Assembly: GCF_016429015.1 (NCBI RefSeq)
Contig: NZ_JAELTU010000074.1
Coordinates: 1-34,462 of the forward strand
Direction of reading: 5' to 3'
DNA length: 34,462 nt
Source: Rhizobium sp. ASV20
Lineage (GTDB): Bacteria; Pseudomonadota; Alphaproteobacteria; Rhizobiales; Rhizobiaceae
In this document: one piece after another, positions 7,060 to 14,798 of the stretch
How positions within the stretch are numbered: position 1 is the stretch's first letter
Layout of the letters: each line of letters opens with the position of its first letter
Position numbers and translations under genes: made by a program
Notes under the pieces: model-generated
Databases searched by the model: none
What the model was told of the DNA's origin: nothing
Seen by the model: the letters and a program-made list of their open reading frames with translations, nothing else

Positions 7060-7931
7060 CAGAGTACCTCGTCGGCGATGGTGTTTTTCAGGATGCCGAG
7101 GCCATCGGCCTCGACTTCGACGACATCGCCGGGCTTCAGCCAGATCGGCGGGTCGAAGCGGGCGCCGGCGCCGGTCGGCGTCCCCGTCACGATGACGTCG
7201 CCGGGGACGAGCGTGGTGAAGGTGGAGATGTAGTTGATGATTTTGCGGAAGGAGAAGATCATCCGGCTGGTGCGGTCGCTCTGGCGGACCTCGCCGTTGA
7301 CGCGGGTCTTGAGCTCGATGTCATCTAGCTGAGCCGCATCGGTGAAGGGGATCAACCAGGGGCCGATAGAGCCTGTATTGTCGAAATTCTTGCCCTGGGT
7401 GACGTTGAACTTCGCGTGCCGTACCCAATCCCGGATCGTGCCTTCGTTGCAAAGCGAAAGAGCCGCGATGTGCGAGAAGGCATCCGCTTCGGCAATCCGC
7501 CGGCCACCTTTGCCGATCACGATGACGATCTCGCCTTCGTAGTCGAGCTGCGGGCTCTCCGGCGGCCGGATCAGCGGCTGGTCATGCCCGGTGAAGGACC
7601 GCGGAAAGCGGATAAAGAGCGAGGGGTTGGAGGGGGCCGCCTGCCCATCCTTGTACTCCTCGTTGCGGTCGGGGAAATTGACCCCGACGCAAATGATCTT
7701 TTCCGGTGATGGAATGGGAATTTCGAAGCTGACATCGTCAAGGGCGAAATCCGGCTTCAATGATTTGGCTTCCTCTGCGAGCTGAGCGAGGCGACCGGCC
7801 TCGATCACCTCACGCAAGGTCGGCCAAGTCGCGCCGTGGCGGGCGGAGAGGTCGACGACACCGCCGTCGACCGCAAGCCCGTAACCATGACGGCCGTTTC
7901 TCGAAAAGGACAGGAATCTTGGATGGGTCAT
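7059..7931 (-). CDS. hpaG: FAH-family OPET decarboxylase / HHDD isomerase-type enzyme (HpaG-like, single domain)
   Basis: A 290-residue fumarylacetoacetate-hydrolase-fold protein. By context it decarboxylates 5-oxopent-3-ene-1,2,5-tricarboxylate and/or isomerises the resulting 2-hydroxyhepta-2,4-diene-1,7-dioate. Metal ligands E132 and E134 are seen in LDYEGEIVIVIG; the third-ligand region reads NEGTIRDW (about 162-169), with glutamate where many family members have aspartate. It then continues TQGKNFDNTGSIGPW, and the fold closes with GDVIVTGTPTGAG. E. coli HpaG is a tandem fusion of two such domains; only one copy is encoded here. It lies between gabD (23 nt upstream) and hpaH (1-nt overlap). 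Confidence 0.83.
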   Translation of the reverse strand: MTHPRFLSFSRNGRHGYGLAVDGGVVDLSARHGATWPTLREVIEAGRLAQLAEEAKSLKPDFALDDVSFEIPIPSPEKIICVGVNFPDRNEEYKDGQAAPSNPSLFIRFPRSFTGHDQPLIRPPESPQLDYEGEIVIVIGKGGRRIAEADAFSHIAALSLCNEGTIRDWVRHAKFNVTQGKNFDNTGSIGPWLIPFTDAAQLDDIELKTRVNGEVRQSDRTSRMIFSFRKIINYISTFTTLVPGDVIVTGTPTGAGARFDPPIWLKPGDVVEVEADGLGILKNTIADEVL

Positions 7932-7954
7932 GCTTTCATGGCCTTGTTTTGACC

Positions 7955-9409
7955 TCAGACGACGCCGCCGAGGCAGACATATTTGATTTCGGTGAATTCC
8001 TCGATGCCGTAGCGCGAACCCTCGCGGCCGAGACCGGAGAGCTTGACGCCACCGAAGGGTGCTTCGGCCGTCGAGATCAGGCCGGTATTGACGCCGACCA
8101 TGCCGTATTCCAGAGCTTCGGCGACGCGGAAGACGCGGGCGAGGTCCTTGGCATAGAAGTAGGAGGCAAGACCAAACTCGGTGTCGTTGGCCTGAACGAT
8201 GACATCGGCCTCATCCTTGAAGCGGAAGAGGGGAGCCACCGGTCCGAAGGTTTCTTCCCTGGCAACTGCCATTGCCGGAGTGACATCGGCGAGCACCGTC
8301 GCTTCATAGAAGCGTCCGCCGAGCTGATGGCGATGACCGCCGGCAACGATACGGCCGCCCTTGGAAAGGGCGTCGGCGACATGCTCTTCGACCTTGTTGA
8401 GCGCTGCTTCATCGATTAGCGGCCCGAGGTTGATGCCCTCATCGAAACCGTTGCCTGTTTTAAGCGAGCCGACAGCCTTGGCAAGCTTCTCGGCAAAGGC
8501 ATCATAGACGCCGTCCTGCACGTAGAGACGATTGGCGCAGACGCAGGTTTGTCCATTGTTACGGAACTTGGCGATGAGGGCGCCTTCGACGGCTGCATCG
8601 AGATCGGCATCGTCGAATACGATGAAGGGCGCATTGCCGCCAAGTTCCAAGCCGAGTTTCTTGATGGTCGGTGCGCTCTGCTTGTAGAGTTCCGCGCCGA
8701 CTTCAGTCGAACCGGTGAAGGTGAGTTTGCGCACGACCGGGCTTGCGGTCATTTCGGCGCCGATGGCGCGCGCTGAACCGGTGATGACGCTGAACAGACC
8801 CTTGGGCAGGCCGGCACGTTCCGCAAGGACTGCAAGCGCGATTGCCGAGAACGGCGTCTGCGAGGCGGGCTTCAGCACCATCGCGCAACCAGCGGCGAAG
8901 GCCGGGCCGGCCTTGCGGGTGATCATGGCATTCGGGAAATTCCAGGGAGTGATCGCTGCGACCACGCCGATCGGCTGTTTCATGACCAGAATGCGCTTGT
9001 CCTTCTGGTGGCCGGGAATGATGTCGCCATAGACGCGACGGGCTTCTTCGGCAAACCATTCGATGAAGCTTGCGCCATAGGCAATCTCACCCTTGGCTTC
9101 GGGCAGTGGCTTACCCTGTTCGGCCGTCAGGATGCGTCCAAGATCATCCTGATTTTCCATCATCAGCTCGAACCAGCGCTTGAGGACACCGGAGCGCTCC
9201 TTCGCGGTGCGGGCGGCCCATTCCTTCTGAGCAACTTCCGCTGTGGCAATCGCTTTCTTGGTTTCGGCAGCACCCAGATTGGGGACGAGACCGATGATTT
9301 CCCCGTTTGCCGGGTTGTCGACCTTGATCGCGTTGGCAGGATCGGCTTCGATCCACTCGCCGCCGACCAATGCCGCCTGCCGGAACAAAGTTGCATCCTT
9401 CAATTTCAT
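7955..9409 (-). CDS. gabD: NAD(P)-dependent succinate semialdehyde dehydrogenase
   Basis: A 484-residue aldehyde dehydrogenase closest in wording and length to GabD. It would oxidise succinic semialdehyde, released by HpaI, to succinate for the TCA cycle. The catalytic residues are E255 (ELGGNAPF) and C289 (NNGQTCVCANR); the second cysteine two residues on is typical of SSADHs. The cofactor region GVVAAITPWNFP and FTGSTEVG are present. The start has GGCGAGGAGATAG upstream. It lies in the hpa operon between hpaD and hpaG, downstream of a strong hairpin. A GABA/putrescine role is possible, but the location argues for the aromatic pathway. Confidence 0.88.
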   Translation of the reverse strand: MKLKDATLFRQAALVGGEWIEADPANAIKVDNPANGEIIGLVPNLGAAETKKAIATAEVAQKEWAARTAKERSGVLKRWFELMMENQDDLGRILTAEQGKPLPEAKGEIAYGASFIEWFAEEARRVYGDIIPGHQKDKRILVMKQPIGVVAAITPWNFPNAMITRKAGPAFAAGCAMVLKPASQTPFSAIALAVLAERAGLPKGLFSVITGSARAIGAEMTASPVVRKLTFTGSTEVGAELYKQSAPTIKKLGLELGGNAPFIVFDDADLDAAVEGALIAKFRNNGQTCVCANRLYVQDGVYDAFAEKLAKAVGSLKTGNGFDEGINLGPLIDEAALNKVEEHVADALSKGGRIVAGGHRHQLGGRFYEATVLADVTPAMAVAREETFGPVAPLFRFKDEADVIVQANDTEFGLASYFYAKDLARVFRVAEALEYGMVGVNTGLISTAEAPFGGVKLSGLGREGSRYGIEEFTEIKYVCLGGVV

Positions 9410-9439
9410 GACTATCTCCTCGCCTGGATAACGTTGAAA

Positions 9440-9463
9440 AGAGCGGGCGCTTTCGCCCGCTCT
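9440..9463 (-). terminator. Intra-operon hairpin with T-run (attenuator or partial terminator) between hpaD and gabD
   Basis: Read on the minus strand, AGAGCGGGCG and CGCCCGCTCT form a perfect 10-bp stem with a 4-nt loop. The stem's last T is followed by TTT (9437-9439), the form of a rho-independent terminator. It begins 12 nt after the hpaD stop, in the middle of an otherwise continuous operon, so partial termination or 3'-end protection is likely. Confidence 0.65.
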
Positions 9464-9475
9464 CAGGGTTAACGC

Positions 9476-10456
9476 TTAAGGCGCGATAATCGGCTGTGCC
9501 TTCAGTTCCGGCTCCGCCACCTCTGCGCCGGCGAACAGGCTACCATGTTCGAACCAGGATTTGGGAGCGGGTGCGCCCCAAAGTGTTTGGCGCTGCGGAT
9601 CCTTGAGGTCCCACCTGATCGGTTCCAGATCGGGATCGACCGTCTGATAGTCCGAGCAATAGATTTCGATGCGGTGGCCATCCGGATCGAGAACGTAGAG
9701 GAAGAAGGCATTCGAGATGCCATGACGACCCGGACCGCGCTCGATGTTGCTGACCCAGCCGGTGGTCGCCATCAGGTCGAGCAGGTCGATGATGTTGAGC
9801 GGCGTCGGAACCCAGAAGGCGGTGTGGTGCAGGCGCGGGCCGCGACCATTGGTGAAGGCGATGTCGTGGACGCCGCCCTTGCGATGGGTCCAGGCAGCCC
9901 AGAGACGGCCGGTTTCCGCATCCTCGGTGTACTCAGTGACGCGGAAGCCGAGTTCGTTATAGAAAGCAACGCTCTCGTCGACATTGGTCGAGTAGCAGTT
10001 GAAGTGGTCGATGCGCAGCGGCTTGACGCCCTTGTAGAGCGCATATTTCTGATGGATTGGCGGCAGGCGATCCATCTTCGAGTAGAACTCGAGCGGGATG
10101 CCGTGCGGATCGCGTGTGCGGAAAGTCCGCGCCTGATAGGGGCGCTCGACCCATTCCACCGGCAAGCCTTTGCCCTTGAAGAAGTGGGCGGCCTTGTCGA
10201 GATCCTCGTCCCCGAAGACCTTGAAGCCGAGATCGCGGGCTTCGGCCTTATCAGACTTGCGCAGCACGATGCAGTGATGGCCGCGCTCTTCAAGCGCGCG
10301 CAAGTAGATGGTGTCAGCCGTCTCGTCCGTCACCTGCAGGCCGAGTGTGTCGACATAGAAGGAGCGCGACTTGGCAAGATCGGTAACGCCGAATTCGACA
10401 TGGCTGAGGCGCACGATGTTGAAGGGCGGATAGAGATTTGGTTTCGGCAGGGGCAT
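9476..10456 (-). CDS. hpaD: 3,4-dihydroxyphenylacetate 2,3-dioxygenase HpaD (VOC type)
   Basis: A 326-residue extradiol ring-cleavage dioxygenase with two vicinal-oxygen-chelate domains. It opens homoprotocatechuate between carbons 2 and 3 to give 5-carboxymethyl-2-hydroxymuconate semialdehyde. The N-terminal domain (about 15-130) contains HVEFGVTDLAKSRSFY. The C-terminal domain (about 145-280) carries the metal ligands: H151 in IDHFNCYST, H210 or H211 in RLHHTAFWV, and E264 in GHRIEIY. This is the Brevibacterium/Arthrobacter-type enzyme, unrelated in sequence to the LigB-type HpaD of E. coli. ATG is preceded by TAGGAGGAAC. It lies 28 nt after hpaE. Confidence 0.93.
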   Translation of the reverse strand: MPLPKPNLYPPFNIVRLSHVEFGVTDLAKSRSFYVDTLGLQVTDETADTIYLRALEERGHHCIVLRKSDKAEARDLGFKVFGDEDLDKAAHFFKGKGLPVEWVERPYQARTFRTRDPHGIPLEFYSKMDRLPPIHQKYALYKGVKPLRIDHFNCYSTNVDESVAFYNELGFRVTEYTEDAETGRLWAAWTHRKGGVHDIAFTNGRGPRLHHTAFWVPTPLNIIDLLDLMATTGWVSNIERGPGRHGISNAFFLYVLDPDGHRIEIYCSDYQTVDPDLEPIRWDLKDPQRQTLWGAPAPKSWFEHGSLFAGAEVAEPELKAQPIIAP

Positions 10457-10484
10457 ATGTTCCTCCTAGATGCGTATTGTCGGC

Positions 10485-12002
10485 TCAGCCGCCGAGTTTC
10501 TGGATTGCGTGTGGCTTGGTGGCGAAGGCGACGTTCTTGGTTTCCATGTAGAAATCGAAGGACCAATCGCCGCCGTCGCGGCCGATGCCGGAATTCTTGA
10601 CCCCACCGAAGGGGGTGGGCAGATGACGGACGTTTTCCGAATTCACCCAGATCATGCCGGCCTCGAGGTGATCGGTGAAGCGGAAGGCGCGCGTGACGTC
10701 CGATGTCCAGAGATAGCCGGTCAGGCCGTATTGGACATCGTTGGCAAGCGCGAGTGCATCGGCTTCATCCTTGAACGGGATGGCGGTCAGCACAGGTCCG
10801 AAGATTTCTTCCTGTGCGATGCGCATCTGGTTGTTGGCGCCCGTGAACAGGGTCGGGGAGACGTAGCAACCGCCGCCCGGGCCATCGAACTTCTCGCCGC
10901 CGGCTGCCACGGTTGCACCCTCGGATTTGCCGATCTGGATATATTCCAGCACCTTCTTTTCGTGCACGGGATGGACGAGCGGACCGACGACCGTTTCCGG
11001 GTCCAGCGGATGGCCGACCTTGATGCGTTTGGCCTTCTCGGCGACGATTGAGGTGAACTTGTCGTAGACGCTTTCCTCCACCAGCAGGCGCGAGGACGAG
11101 GTGCAGCGCTCGCCGTTCAAGGAGTAGATCATGAAGACGGCCGCATCGGCGGCGCGTTCGAGATCTGCATCGGCAAAGACAACGACCGGGTTCTTGCCGC
11201 CGAGTTCAAAATGCACACGCTTCAGCGTGTCCGCGCCCTGCTTCATGATCATCGAGCCGGTGCGGCTTTCTCCGACAAAGCCGATGGCCTTGATCAACGG
11301 ATGCTCCGTCAATGCACGGCCGGCATCCTCGCCGAGGCCGTTGACGAGGTTCCAGACCCCCTTCGGCAGGCCGGCATCTTCGGCGATCTCCACCAGCAGG
11401 CGGGCGGTCAGCGGTGAGAATTCGGCTGGTTTGTGGACGATGGTGCAGCCGGCAGCCAGTGCCGGCGCGATCTTCCACGTCGACAGCATGAAAGGCGTGT
11501 TCCAGGGTGTGATGATGCCAACAGGGCCGATCGGAACGCGCGTCGTCAGGTTCACCTGGCCTTCGGCGCGGATCGACTTGCCATCGCGCGCTTCCGGCGC
11601 ACGATCGGCGAAGAAGCGGAAATTCTCGGCGCCGCGCAGCGCCGCCTTGGCCATGAATTTCAACGACTGTCCGGTGTCCATGCATTCGACGAAGGCGATC
11701 TCTTCGGCCCGGGCTACGATCGCATCGGCAATTTTGTGCAGAAGCTTCTTGCGGGCGTCACCCGGCATGGCAGCCCAATCGGCAAAGGCGGCCTTTGCGG
11801 CCTTGGCGGCACGATCGATATCGGCAGCCTTGCCACGAGCGACGGTGGCAAGCGGCTTCAGATCGACCGGCGAAATGGTCTCGAAGGTCGAACCGTCATC
11901 GGCACGGACATCCTCGCCGTTGATGCGGTTGAGAACACCGCGCTCCTTGAATCGGGCCAGAAAGCTTTCGGCCTTTGCGATGTTTTCCTGCAATTTGGAC
12001 AT
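10485..12002 (-). CDS. hpaE: 5-carboxymethyl-2-hydroxymuconate semialdehyde dehydrogenase HpaE
   Basis: A 505-residue NAD-dependent aldehyde dehydrogenase. It oxidises the ring-cleavage product of HpaD to 5-carboxymethyl-2-hydroxymuconate. The catalytic residues are E266 (HFELGGKNP) and C300 (NGERCTSSSR). GPVGIITPWNTPFML and the ending FGGVKNSGIGRDGGDWSF are typical of the HpaE/HpcC group. Length is close to the E. coli enzyme. It sits between hpaF (43 nt upstream) and hpaD (28 nt downstream), so the operon runs hpaF-hpaE-hpaD-gabD-hpaG-hpaH-hpaI. Confidence 0.93.
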   Translation of the reverse strand: MSKLQENIAKAESFLARFKERGVLNRINGEDVRADDGSTFETISPVDLKPLATVARGKAADIDRAAKAAKAAFADWAAMPGDARKKLLHKIADAIVARAEEIAFVECMDTGQSLKFMAKAALRGAENFRFFADRAPEARDGKSIRAEGQVNLTTRVPIGPVGIITPWNTPFMLSTWKIAPALAAGCTIVHKPAEFSPLTARLLVEIAEDAGLPKGVWNLVNGLGEDAGRALTEHPLIKAIGFVGESRTGSMIMKQGADTLKRVHFELGGKNPVVVFADADLERAADAAVFMIYSLNGERCTSSSRLLVEESVYDKFTSIVAEKAKRIKVGHPLDPETVVGPLVHPVHEKKVLEYIQIGKSEGATVAAGGEKFDGPGGGCYVSPTLFTGANNQMRIAQEEIFGPVLTAIPFKDEADALALANDVQYGLTGYLWTSDVTRAFRFTDHLEAGMIWVNSENVRHLPTPFGGVKNSGIGRDGGDWSFDFYMETKNVAFATKPHAIQKLGG

Positions 12003-12045
12003 CGTCTATTTCCTTGATGTTATCTCGTCCCTAAGGCGGGCGTGG

Positions 12046-12432
12046 TCACTTGCCGCGAAGCCGCGGATGAATGGCGTTTTTCTTCCAGCTGAGTTCCGCA
12101 TCGATCTCGCGAATTTCCAGCGAGAGCGCGAAATGCGGTGTCTCGAAGAGGGGGGCCAGAACCTCGGTCGCTGCCGCGAAGATCGCTTCGCCGGTGCGCT
12201 TCTTTTCGTCAGCCGTGCGACCCTTACCGATACGGAAGTTCAGATCGACGAAGGCGTTCTCCGGAAGCTTGTCTGCGATGGCGTAGTGATCGGCGCGGAA
12301 GGCGCGGACACGCACGGCCCCGGTCTCGAAAAGGCCGGTTTCCAATACGGTCTTCAGCAGTCGTTCGCAAAGCGCGCCGATATCGGCGCGGCCTTCCAGA
12401 TTGGCCGAATACTCGATGGCGAGATGTGGCAT
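12046..12432 (-). CDS. hpaF: 5-carboxymethyl-2-hydroxymuconate delta-isomerase HpaF
   Basis: A 128-residue tautomerase of the CHMI family. It converts 5-carboxymethyl-2-hydroxymuconate to 5-oxopent-3-ene-1,2,5-tricarboxylate. The catalytic proline follows the initiator methionine (MPHLAIEYSANLE), and KNAIHPRLRGK closes the protein. Length agrees with the E. coli enzyme of about 126 residues. GGGAGGAC precedes the ATG. It is the first gene of the ring-cleavage block. The 53-nt gap upstream holds a perfect 12-bp palindrome, which suggests a promoter here in addition to read-through from the amine genes. Confidence 0.92.
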   Translation of the reverse strand: MPHLAIEYSANLEGRADIGALCERLLKTVLETGLFETGAVRVRAFRADHYAIADKLPENAFVDLNFRIGKGRTADEKKRTGEAIFAAATEVLAPLFETPHFALSLEIREIDAELSWKKNAIHPRLRGK

Positions 12433-12456
12433 GCGTCCTCCCGATCTCTTAATTAC

Positions 12457-12468
12457 TTAACACGTTAA
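12457..12468. promoter_or_regulatory. Palindromic operator candidate TTAACACGTTAA ahead of hpaF
   Basis: TTAAC-AC-GTTAA is a perfect palindrome, and the symmetry extends imperfectly to about 22 bp (ATTACTTAAC against the complement of GTTAATAAAT). On the minus strand a CTTGAC hexamer (12490-12485) lies 16 nt upstream, so a repressor bound here could cover the start region of an hpaF promoter. Related, less symmetrical sites occur at 18966-18980 and 22402-22416. No MarR/HpaR-type gene, the usual hpa repressor, is in the window. Confidence 0.5.
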
Positions 12469-12485
12469 TAAATTTCCGGGAGAAG

Positions 12486-13505
12486 TCAAGCGATGCTGTT
12501 CAGCTTTCTTGCCATCTCCAGACTTTCGTTGACGTAGCGAGCAAGGCGCGGGGCAGAGTTCGGAATCTCGGGACGCTCGGCGAGCCATCCGATGTAGGTC
12601 AGGCTGCGCAGAACCATGAAGAGCGGCAGGAATTCAAGCGTCGCGTCGGAAAGCTCGCGCTGGCTTCGATAGCCTGAAATCAGCGCCTTCTCGATGTCCG
12701 GATAAGCGGGTTCGTTGCGGTTCTTCAGTAAGGCCGTTGCAAGATCGAAAAGACGGAAACCATATCCCGCATCGTCGAAATCGATGAAGGCAACGTCGCT
12801 TTCGTTGTCCGTGAGGAAGATGTTCTCACGCACGAGATCGGCATGGATCAGGCCATAATCGAGGCCGTGTTCCTGTACCTTTGCGAGCGCTTGGCGCAAT
12901 TGGCCCCGCAACGCCGTCAGCGCTTCGGCGTCGCCCTTCGAGAGGCCCAGGCAATCCCAGAAGCGTCCCCACAAAGGCTTTTCGCCGACGAGGCCTTCCA
13001 CATCCCATGCCGGCCGTCGAAAGCGCTCGGGCGGTTCCCAGGCATCGGCGAGATTATGCATGGTCGCCATGGAGCGGCCAACACGGGAGAATATCTCCGC
13101 CTGCTTTTCGGCTGACTGCGCCAGTGGCGTGCCGCTCTGGCCGAGCGGTGAACCATCGATCCAGCTGACGACGTCGGCGTGCTGCTCGGAAAATTGTCGG
13201 TTGGCCGGGAGCCGAACGAGGCTTTGCCTGTCGCTCGTCGGAACAGGGCTCGGCACGTTGAGGTCGCCGAGCCGGAGTGCTGCCATGAGATGCAGTTCCG
13301 AGCGCAGGCTCGTTTCGTCGTGATAGCCCGGACGATGCAGCCGGAGCGCTGCATATTGTCCGTCGTCGAGAGTGATGCGGAAGACGGCATTCTCTCGATA
13401 TTTCATCAGCACCGGTTCATGAGCCTGAACCGGCCAATGGTCGAGCGCCTCCAGCGCACGCTTCTGCAGGGCGTCGCGGATGGCGGGCGGCAAATCGTCA
13501 GCCAT
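12486..13505 (-). CDS. APH-fold phosphotransferase, predicted amino-alcohol kinase
   Basis: A 339-residue aminoglycoside-phosphotransferase-fold kinase of the RdoA/hydroxylysine-kinase-like type. The N-lobe has YAALRLHRPGYHDE (residues 51-64). The catalytic loop is HADLVRENIF (221-230), with catalytic D223 and N228, and the magnesium-binding aspartate is D242 in IDFDDAGYG. It is encoded 7 nt after a class III enzyme that closely resembles phospho-lyases acting on phosphorylated amino alcohols. In animals, a kinase of this fold (hydroxylysine kinase) and a phospho-lyase of that family act in sequence. I therefore infer ATP-dependent phosphorylation of a side-chain hydroxyl, such as that of octopamine or noradrenaline. 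A homoserine-kinase-like or RdoA-like protein kinase role is the alternative. Confidence 0.8.
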   Translation of the reverse strand: MADDLPPAIRDALQKRALEALDHWPVQAHEPVLMKYRENAVFRITLDDGQYAALRLHRPGYHDETSLRSELHLMAALRLGDLNVPSPVPTSDRQSLVRLPANRQFSEQHADVVSWIDGSPLGQSGTPLAQSAEKQAEIFSRVGRSMATMHNLADAWEPPERFRRPAWDVEGLVGEKPLWGRFWDCLGLSKGDAEALTALRGQLRQALAKVQEHGLDYGLIHADLVRENIFLTDNESDVAFIDFDDAGYGFRLFDLATALLKNRNEPAYPDIEKALISGYRSQRELSDATLEFLPLFMVLRSLTYIGWLAERPEIPNSAPRLARYVNESLEMARKLNSIA

Positions 13506-13512
13506 ATCAGCC

Positions 13513-14796
13513 TCACAAACCGGACAGCACGTCGTCGAGAATCGACAACATGAAATCGGCGTTCTCTGTGGTGAAGGGCATAGGCGGGCGGATTTTGGTC
13601 GCGCATTGATGAATGCCGATCTTGCCCATCAGCACGCCGCGTTCACGCATCTCATTGACGATCCGGGTCGCCTGGGTCGGGGCGGGCTCCTTCGTTGCCC
13701 GGTCGAGCACGAATTCCGTCCCCATGAAAAGGCCGCTTCCGCGTACGTCGCCGATGATCGAGTGCTTCTGCGCGAGCTTCTGGAAGGCAGCACGCGCGTG
13801 TTCGCCGACCTTGCGGGCGTTCTCGATGAGGTTTTCGTCCTTGATCACATCGAGGACGGCCATCGCCGCCGCGCAGGAGACCGGATTGCCGCCGAAGGTG
13901 TTGAAATAGCGGAAAGCCTTGCGGAACGCATTCACCGTATCAAGGTTGGCAACGACGCCGCCGACCGGATGGCCGTTGGCCATCGGCTTGCCGAGGGTGA
14001 CGATATCGGGAACGATACCGGCGTGCTGGTGGCCCCACATATGTGTGCCCGTGCGGCCGAAACCGGGTTGCACTTCATCGGTAATGACCAGGCCGCCGGC
14101 TTTCCGCACGGCGGCGACCGTCTTGTCCAGGAAGCCAGGCGGCAAATCCGGGAAGCCTTCATTGGCAAAGAACGGATCGATAATGATGGCGGAAAAGCCG
14201 TGCGGGCTGTCCTGCAATGAGGCGATCGCCTTTTCGACCTCCCCTGCAAAGACTGTGGCAAAAGCATCTCCGCCTTCGCCGCCCAGTGGCCGATAGCTGT
14301 CCGGCGCCGACACGTGCCTGACATGGCCGCCGAAGCCGCCGACCGGCGGCATGCGCGTCGACAATTGCGACACGGCCGTCGTGTTGCCATGGTAGGTGTG
14401 GTTGGTGGCGATCACACCGGTCTTGCCGGTTACCGCTTGCGCCATGCGCAGCGCCACGTCGTTGGCTTCGCTGCCCGTGCAGGTCAGAATAGCAGCGTCG
14501 AGACTCCCGTCGAAGGTTGCGGTCAGCCGCTCGACATAGTCGAGGATACCCTCGTGCAGATAGCGCGTGTGTGTGTTCAGCGTCGAGGCCTGACGCGTAA
14601 TGGCTTCGACCACGCGCGGATGGCAATGGCCGACATGCGGCACATTGTTATAGCAGTCGAGGTATTTCTTACCGTCGGCGTCCCATAGCCAGACGCCTTC
14701 GCCGCGCACCAGATGGACCGGATCTTCATAGAAGAGCGACATGTTGTGGCCGAGGAGCCGCTCGCGCCGCGCGATAAGGGCTGCATTGTCGGACAT
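13513..14796 (-). CDS. Class III PLP enzyme, predicted amino-alcohol-phosphate phospho-lyase
   Basis: A 427-residue fold-type I PLP enzyme. The Schiff-base lysine is K270 in TLGKPMANGHPVGG and the cofactor aspartate is D240 in ITDEVQPGFGR. Three stretches match, from memory, human ethanolamine-phosphate phospho-lyase (AGXT2L1/ETNPPL) and its paralogue for phosphohydroxylysine almost word for word: YLDCYNNVPHVGHCHP, LNTHTRYLH and YFNTFGGNPVSCA. That subgroup eliminates phosphate and ammonia instead of transaminating. It is placed 2 nt after a true-looking transaminase and 7 nt before the kinase, so all three are co-translated. The predicted product from an O-phospho-phenylethanolamine is an arylacetaldehyde. 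An aminotransferase function cannot be excluded from sequence alone. Confidence 0.82.
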   Translation of the reverse strand: MSDNAALIARRERLLGHNMSLFYEDPVHLVRGEGVWLWDADGKKYLDCYNNVPHVGHCHPRVVEAITRQASTLNTHTRYLHEGILDYVERLTATFDGSLDAAILTCTGSEANDVALRMAQAVTGKTGVIATNHTYHGNTTAVSQLSTRMPPVGGFGGHVRHVSAPDSYRPLGGEGGDAFATVFAGEVEKAIASLQDSPHGFSAIIIDPFFANEGFPDLPPGFLDKTVAAVRKAGGLVITDEVQPGFGRTGTHMWGHQHAGIVPDIVTLGKPMANGHPVGGVVANLDTVNAFRKAFRYFNTFGGNPVSCAAAMAVLDVIKDENLIENARKVGEHARAAFQKLAQKHSIIGDVRGSGLFMGTEFVLDRATKEPAPTQATRIVNEMRERGVLMGKIGIHQCATKIRPPMPFTTENADFMLSILDDVLSGL

Positions 14797-14798
14797 GA

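Noticed and set aside
9545..10600. Plus-strand open frame opposite hpaD
   Set aside because: hpaD has complete metal ligands and a good ribosome binding site. The opposite frame shows no recognisable fold and runs into the hpaE coding region.
12486..13505. Aminoglycoside resistance phosphotransferase
   Set aside because: The fold is shared, but the operon position between a PLP phospho-lyase-like gene and hpaF points to catabolism, and the N-lobe wording is of the RdoA/hydroxylysine-kinase type.
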